IMG/VR virus record: IMGVR_UViG_3300017749_000167 | Coordinates: 1-21,312 of that record | DNA length: 21,312 nt | Direction: 5' to 3' (one strand) | From: a virus | Shown here: in pieces, positions 18,519 to 21,312 of the stretch | Position numbering within the stretch: position 1 is the stretch's first letter | How the letters are laid out: every line of letters begins with the position of its first letter | Position numbers and translations under genes: made by a program | The notes under the pieces: generated by a model | Seen by the model: only the letters and a program-made list of their open reading frames with translations | The model's database searches: none | What the model was told of the DNA's origin: nothing

Positions 18519-20558
18519 TTATCCCGTTGGGGATGCTATGCCCCTCAAGTCTTCGGCAGTGCGAAGTATCTCTAGCTCATTACTGTCAATGAACTGCTTG
18601 AACTTAAACTGCTGTTCTTTGAGGTCTTGGTTGTCGCTCTTCAGAGCGTGTTCAGCTTCAGCTTTCATTTGCTCAAGCTGCATCTTCATCTGAGCTACCT
18701 GTGCGTCTACCTGTGCCTTTGCTTCGGCTACAGCGGTCTGACGCTCTGATAGTTCCAGTTGTTTCTGTGCCATCTGCATCTGCATTTCAGCAGCAGGGTC
18801 AGGCTGTGGTGGCGGTAACTGATCTGGTGGTGTCAGGTAATCACTGACATTCAAGATACCCGCCTTCTCCATTACGTCCTTCACCAGAGCATATGCGTTC
18901 TGCTGTTGGTACATAGGCTGAAGGATAGGGTCTTGTGAGAACATCTGGTGCATAGCTAGATGCTTCTGGCTCTCTGCTTCTTGTTCACCGTATCCGAGGT
19001 GGAGCTGCACCATAACATCGCGCTTGCTGTCCCATACAGATGGGTTCACCTGCACATACTCCCCAGACAAGTCTACGATCTTCTGCTGTTCTTCATTTTC
19101 AGTTACCAGCATGTAAATATGGTGGAACAAAGGTTTCACGAACTGAGCTGCGAAGTTCCGTGCGATTATCTTCTGCCGCTGCTGCGACATGGTGGCAAGT
19201 TGCTCAACCATCGCGGCACTGTTCTGGTGCGAGATAGCATCTTTGTTCAACCCTTGGCTGAGTCTACTGACACCTGAGTTATCTTCCTTGTCCTCATCGA
19301 GAAGCTGTAGTGTCTGGAATACAAACGGGTTCAGTGATGCTTGCGGCATTGGTGAGATGGCATCAGGCCGTGATACGTTGACGATACCGCCTACACGGTT
19401 GTCAATAAGCTCACGCGGGTTAGTAAGGCCACCTTTGACAACCATGTAACGTGGGTTGTTAGTGATCATCGAGTGATCGAGGATTGACCGTGTTAAGATA
19501 GTCCTAGCGTTCTGTGTAGCTACCAGCTTTTCAGCAAAGTTAGAGCCATAGAAAGCATGAGGTATCGGGAGTGGCGTGAAGCACACAAAAGGTATGCGTG
19601 GTGCTTCCTCGATCTCTAGGATCACTGCGCCAGCCTTTAGGATGCGGTGTAGCTTGGCGATACCTGTGCCTTCGATGTCGAGGTTAATGTAAGCCTCGTA
19701 AACCATGATGGTACGGACTTGATCTTGGTAGCCTTTGCTTGTGCTCTGGCCTCTGTCAGCTCCGATCTCTTCAAAACGAGCTAGTATCTCTGCATCAGTC
19801 TCCAGCTCTACATCTTCGTGTGAGCTGCCTATCCGGTCTAGCTTTTCTTCGCTAAAACCCATCTCTCGAAGCTCTGAGAGCGTCTTGCGTGTCCTGTGAG
19901 CCATAAAGTTAGCTTTCTCTAGGCTGACAGCTTGGCTTTCGATCAGGAACTCTTCTGGTGGGATAGCTTCTACAACTACTTGGCTGGTGTCCTTTGGTGT
20001 AGACACTACGCCGTTGAGTAGGCCGTTCTCATCTTCTGTACTATCGACAAGCTCGACATCATCTTCAGCTAGAACCATGTCCAGTTCGCTTTGGGTCAAG
20101 CCCTCGAACTCCGACAGGTCGTCTTCGGTGCTTTCTTGCCAGAAGACTTTGGCTATACCAGCCCTTGCAACTAGACCATCGTGGATCACTGACCTAAACA
20201 GGCCAAAGCCATCGTTTTGTCTGAACAGGACGTAATCAGTGTAGGCAGAACACACTGCTGCAAGCTGTACGTCCTCTGGTCCTTGCGGTGCGAACTTCAC
20301 GATCTTGTTACCGCTTGAGAATGTCTCTAGCAGCGCAGCCTTCATAGACTCCACAGTGTCGTAGACATCCTGAGAGACATACTTAGAGTTACCATCATGA
20401 GCTGGCTTCGGTAGAGTAGCGTTATAGTAGTCGGTGACTTTCTTACGCTCTCTTGCTAGATCGCTGTCATTAGCACCAATGGACTGTCGTATCTCAGTGT
20501 CCAGAATGGTGACAATATCATCATCTTCTAGCTTTTCGTATTCTTCTACTTTTGCCAT
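18519..20558 (-). CDS. Portal protein (P22/SU10 type)
   Basis: A 679-residue portal, the dodecameric ring through which DNA is packaged. Typical segments are RERKKVTDYYNATLPKPAHDG, SKYVSQDVYDTVESMKAALLETF, a domain ending QVVVEAIPPEEFLIESQA, IPFVCFTPLPIPHAFYGSNFAEKL, and SRLSQGLNKDAISHQNSAAM with the following Q-rich helix. The VSQDVYDTVE and IPPEEFLI patterns fit the P22/SU10 portal group and not T7 gp8. Residues 590-679 are a Gln/Met/Lys-rich coiled coil (MQMQMAQKQLELSERQTAVAEA), consistent with a C-terminal barrel. It is preceded by the terminase gene by three bases. Confidence 0.93.
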   Translation of the reverse strand: MAKVEEYEKLEDDDIVTILDTEIRQSIGANDSDLARERKKVTDYYNATLPKPAHDGNSKYVSQDVYDTVESMKAALLETFSSGNKIVKFAPQGPEDVQLAAVCSAYTDYVLFRQNDGFGLFRSVIHDGLVARAGIAKVFWQESTEDDLSEFEGLTQSELDMVLAEDDVELVDSTEDENGLLNGVVSTPKDTSQVVVEAIPPEEFLIESQAVSLEKANFMAHRTRKTLSELREMGFSEEKLDRIGSSHEDVELETDAEILARFEEIGADRGQSTSKGYQDQVRTIMVYEAYINLDIEGTGIAKLHRILKAGAVILEIEEAPRIPFVCFTPLPIPHAFYGSNFAEKLVATQNARTILTRSILDHSMITNNPRYMVVKGGLTNPRELIDNRVGGIVNVSRPDAISPMPQASLNPFVFQTLQLLDEDKEDNSGVSRLSQGLNKDAISHQNSAAMVEQLATMSQQRQKIIARNFAAQFVKPLFHHIYMLVTENEEQQKIVDLSGEYVQVNPSVWDSKRDVMVQLHLGYGEQEAESQKHLAMHQMFSQDPILQPMYQQQNAYALVKDVMEKAGILNVSDYLTPPDQLPPPQPDPAAEMQMQMAQKQLELSERQTAVAEAKAQVDAQVAQMKMQLEQMKAEAEHALKSDNQDLKEQQFKFKQFIDSNELEILRTAEDLRGIASPTG

Positions 20559-20561
20559 TTG

Positions 20562-21312
20562 CTATACCATTTCCAAGTAAAGTTCATTAGGTATCTCCAC
20601 AGGTTCCCAAGCTCCTTCATGAACGTGGTTTGCCAAGGCCAAGGCCATTACACAGTCATCGAAGCAAGAGGGTTCAGCTTCCATCGCACCGTTCTCAGTA
20701 ACGATGTAGGTCATAAGCTCTCTTATGGTTGTCTTGTCGTTCAGCTCAAGCTCATCCTCGCGCAGTGATGCCCGAAGCTGATCTATGATCAGAGGTTTAG
20801 TCTTAGAGGTTGTCGTGAAGCCTAGCTTGACAGTCTCTCTGTCTGTGAGCTTGTCTACCTGCACTTCTGTGTAGAAGTTAGGATAGGCAAAGTCTTTTCC
20901 TAGCCTTGTGCAAGTCAGGATACCGTGACTGTTGTTTTCTACTATGATGAACGCTTCGTTGTAGAACTCACCGAGGGCTTTGAGTACCTCTGCGAAGTAA
21001 TCGGGGTGAACTTGTCCTCTCCATTTGTCGACTTGCCTTTTCTTGGAGTCGAGGATTTGTGCAACCGACCAGTCTCCATTACGGACACCCATTGCAACGT
21101 CTGCCCCCAAGACATAGCCTGTCTCCCCTGCGTCATGCTTTCGATAAGTGGTCAGCTCACCTCTGATGTTAGGGACAAACTCATCACCTTCGAGGGCAAG
21201 TCTATCTTCAACATCGTTAGCGTCTTTGAGACACTGTTGGAGCTGTTCTGGATTAAACACAGGACGACCCGTGGTTAGGAAAGCCATCTCTGGCTCTGCT
21301 GGGTACTCTTGA
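20562..21312 (-). CDS. terL: Terminase large subunit, C-terminal nuclease part (5' end missing)
   Basis: The last 249 codons of the DNA-packaging motor; the reading frame stays open to the window edge (QEYPAEPEMAFLTTGRPVF), so the ATPase half lies outside. An internal methionine near 21287 is not the real start. The RNase H-like nuclease is recognisable: VLGADVAMGVRNGDWSVAQIL (first acidic residue), AFIIVENNSHG (second) and CFDDCVMALALANHV (third). The EYP..PE.AFL.TGRPVF motif that precedes the nuclease is typical of phage terminases. The role is to cut concatemeric DNA and pump it through the portal encoded next. It ends three bases before the portal start. Confidence 0.93.
   Translation of the reverse strand, partial: QEYPAEPEMAFLTTGRPVFNPEQLQQCLKDANDVEDRLALEGDEFVPNIRGELTTYRKHDAGETGYVLGADVAMGVRNGDWSVAQILDSKKRQVDKWRGQVHPDYFAEVLKALGEFYNEAFIIVENNSHGILTCTRLGKDFAYPNFYTEVQVDKLTDRETVKLGFTTTSKTKPLIIDQLRASLREDELELNDKTTIRELMTYIVTENGAMEAEPSCFDDCVMALALANHVHEGAWEPVEIPNELYLEMV

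Noticed and set aside
1-21312. tRNA genes, CRISPR arrays, insertion sequences, integrase or attachment sites
   Set aside because: No cloverleaf, regularly spaced repeat, transposase or integrase motif was seen; the window is densely coding and no intergenic space exceeds about 120 bases.
1-21312. Phage-specific (T7-type) promoters
   Set aside because: No repeated promoter-like consensus was found in the few intergenic gaps, and no phage RNA polymerase is encoded here.

Overview
The window is one contiguous half of a tailed-phage genome, almost fully coding, with a podovirus-like gene set. The replication genes are related to those of T7: the tail end of an endonuclease I, a primase-helicase, an A-family DNA polymerase and a 5'-3' exonuclease. 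The head genes are not T7-like. They comprise an SU10/P22-type portal, a DUF5309-type capsid protein, an acidic scaffold and an SU10-type adaptor. This mix, together with a B12-dependent ribonucleotide reductase, the convergent layout and no single-subunit RNA polymerase in view, recalls marine roseophages of the SIO1/cobavirus group (Zobellviridae). A GTA-type holin and a DUF1289 protein point to an alphaproteobacterial, probably Rhodobacteraceae, host. Family and host are inferences from remembered relatives; no database was searched.

Right-going arm (1-7682, + strand): endonuclease I fragment, primase-helicase, conserved small protein, MazG-like pyrophosphohydrolase, DNA polymerase, small protein overlapping the polymerase end, exonuclease, DUF5664-like protein, class II ribonucleotide reductase, and two tiny genes, one a zinc ribbon. 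Nearly every junction is a stop-start overlap or a gap of a few bases, so this looks like one translationally coupled operon that degrades host DNA, adjusts the nucleotide pool and copies the phage genome.

The arms meet at a perfect 16-bp inverted repeat flanked by an A-run and a T-run (7722-7769), a bidirectional terminator.

Left-going arm (21312 down to 7771, - strand), in order of transcription: terminase large subunit (5' end missing), portal, small protein, scaffold, major capsid protein, two hairpins (the second a terminator), a 101-residue protein, three very basic small proteins, adaptor, an 866-residue tail fibre with a self-cleaving S74 chaperone domain, four short fibre-like proteins, a fibre-assembly chaperone, and a lysis region. 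The lysis region holds several small membrane proteins, a DUF1289 protein, a 3-TM holin and a GH24 endolysin.

The most unusual points are: the tandem short fibre genes, whose conserved C-terminal codons double as the ribosome-binding site of the next gene; the run of histone-like basic proteins after the capsid gene; an extra hairpin before the capsid terminator; and a nucleotide-pool cluster combining a MazG-like protein, a DUF5664-like protein and class II RNR. Nozzle and internal-virion genes, an RNA polymerase and a recognisable spanin pair are not visible here.
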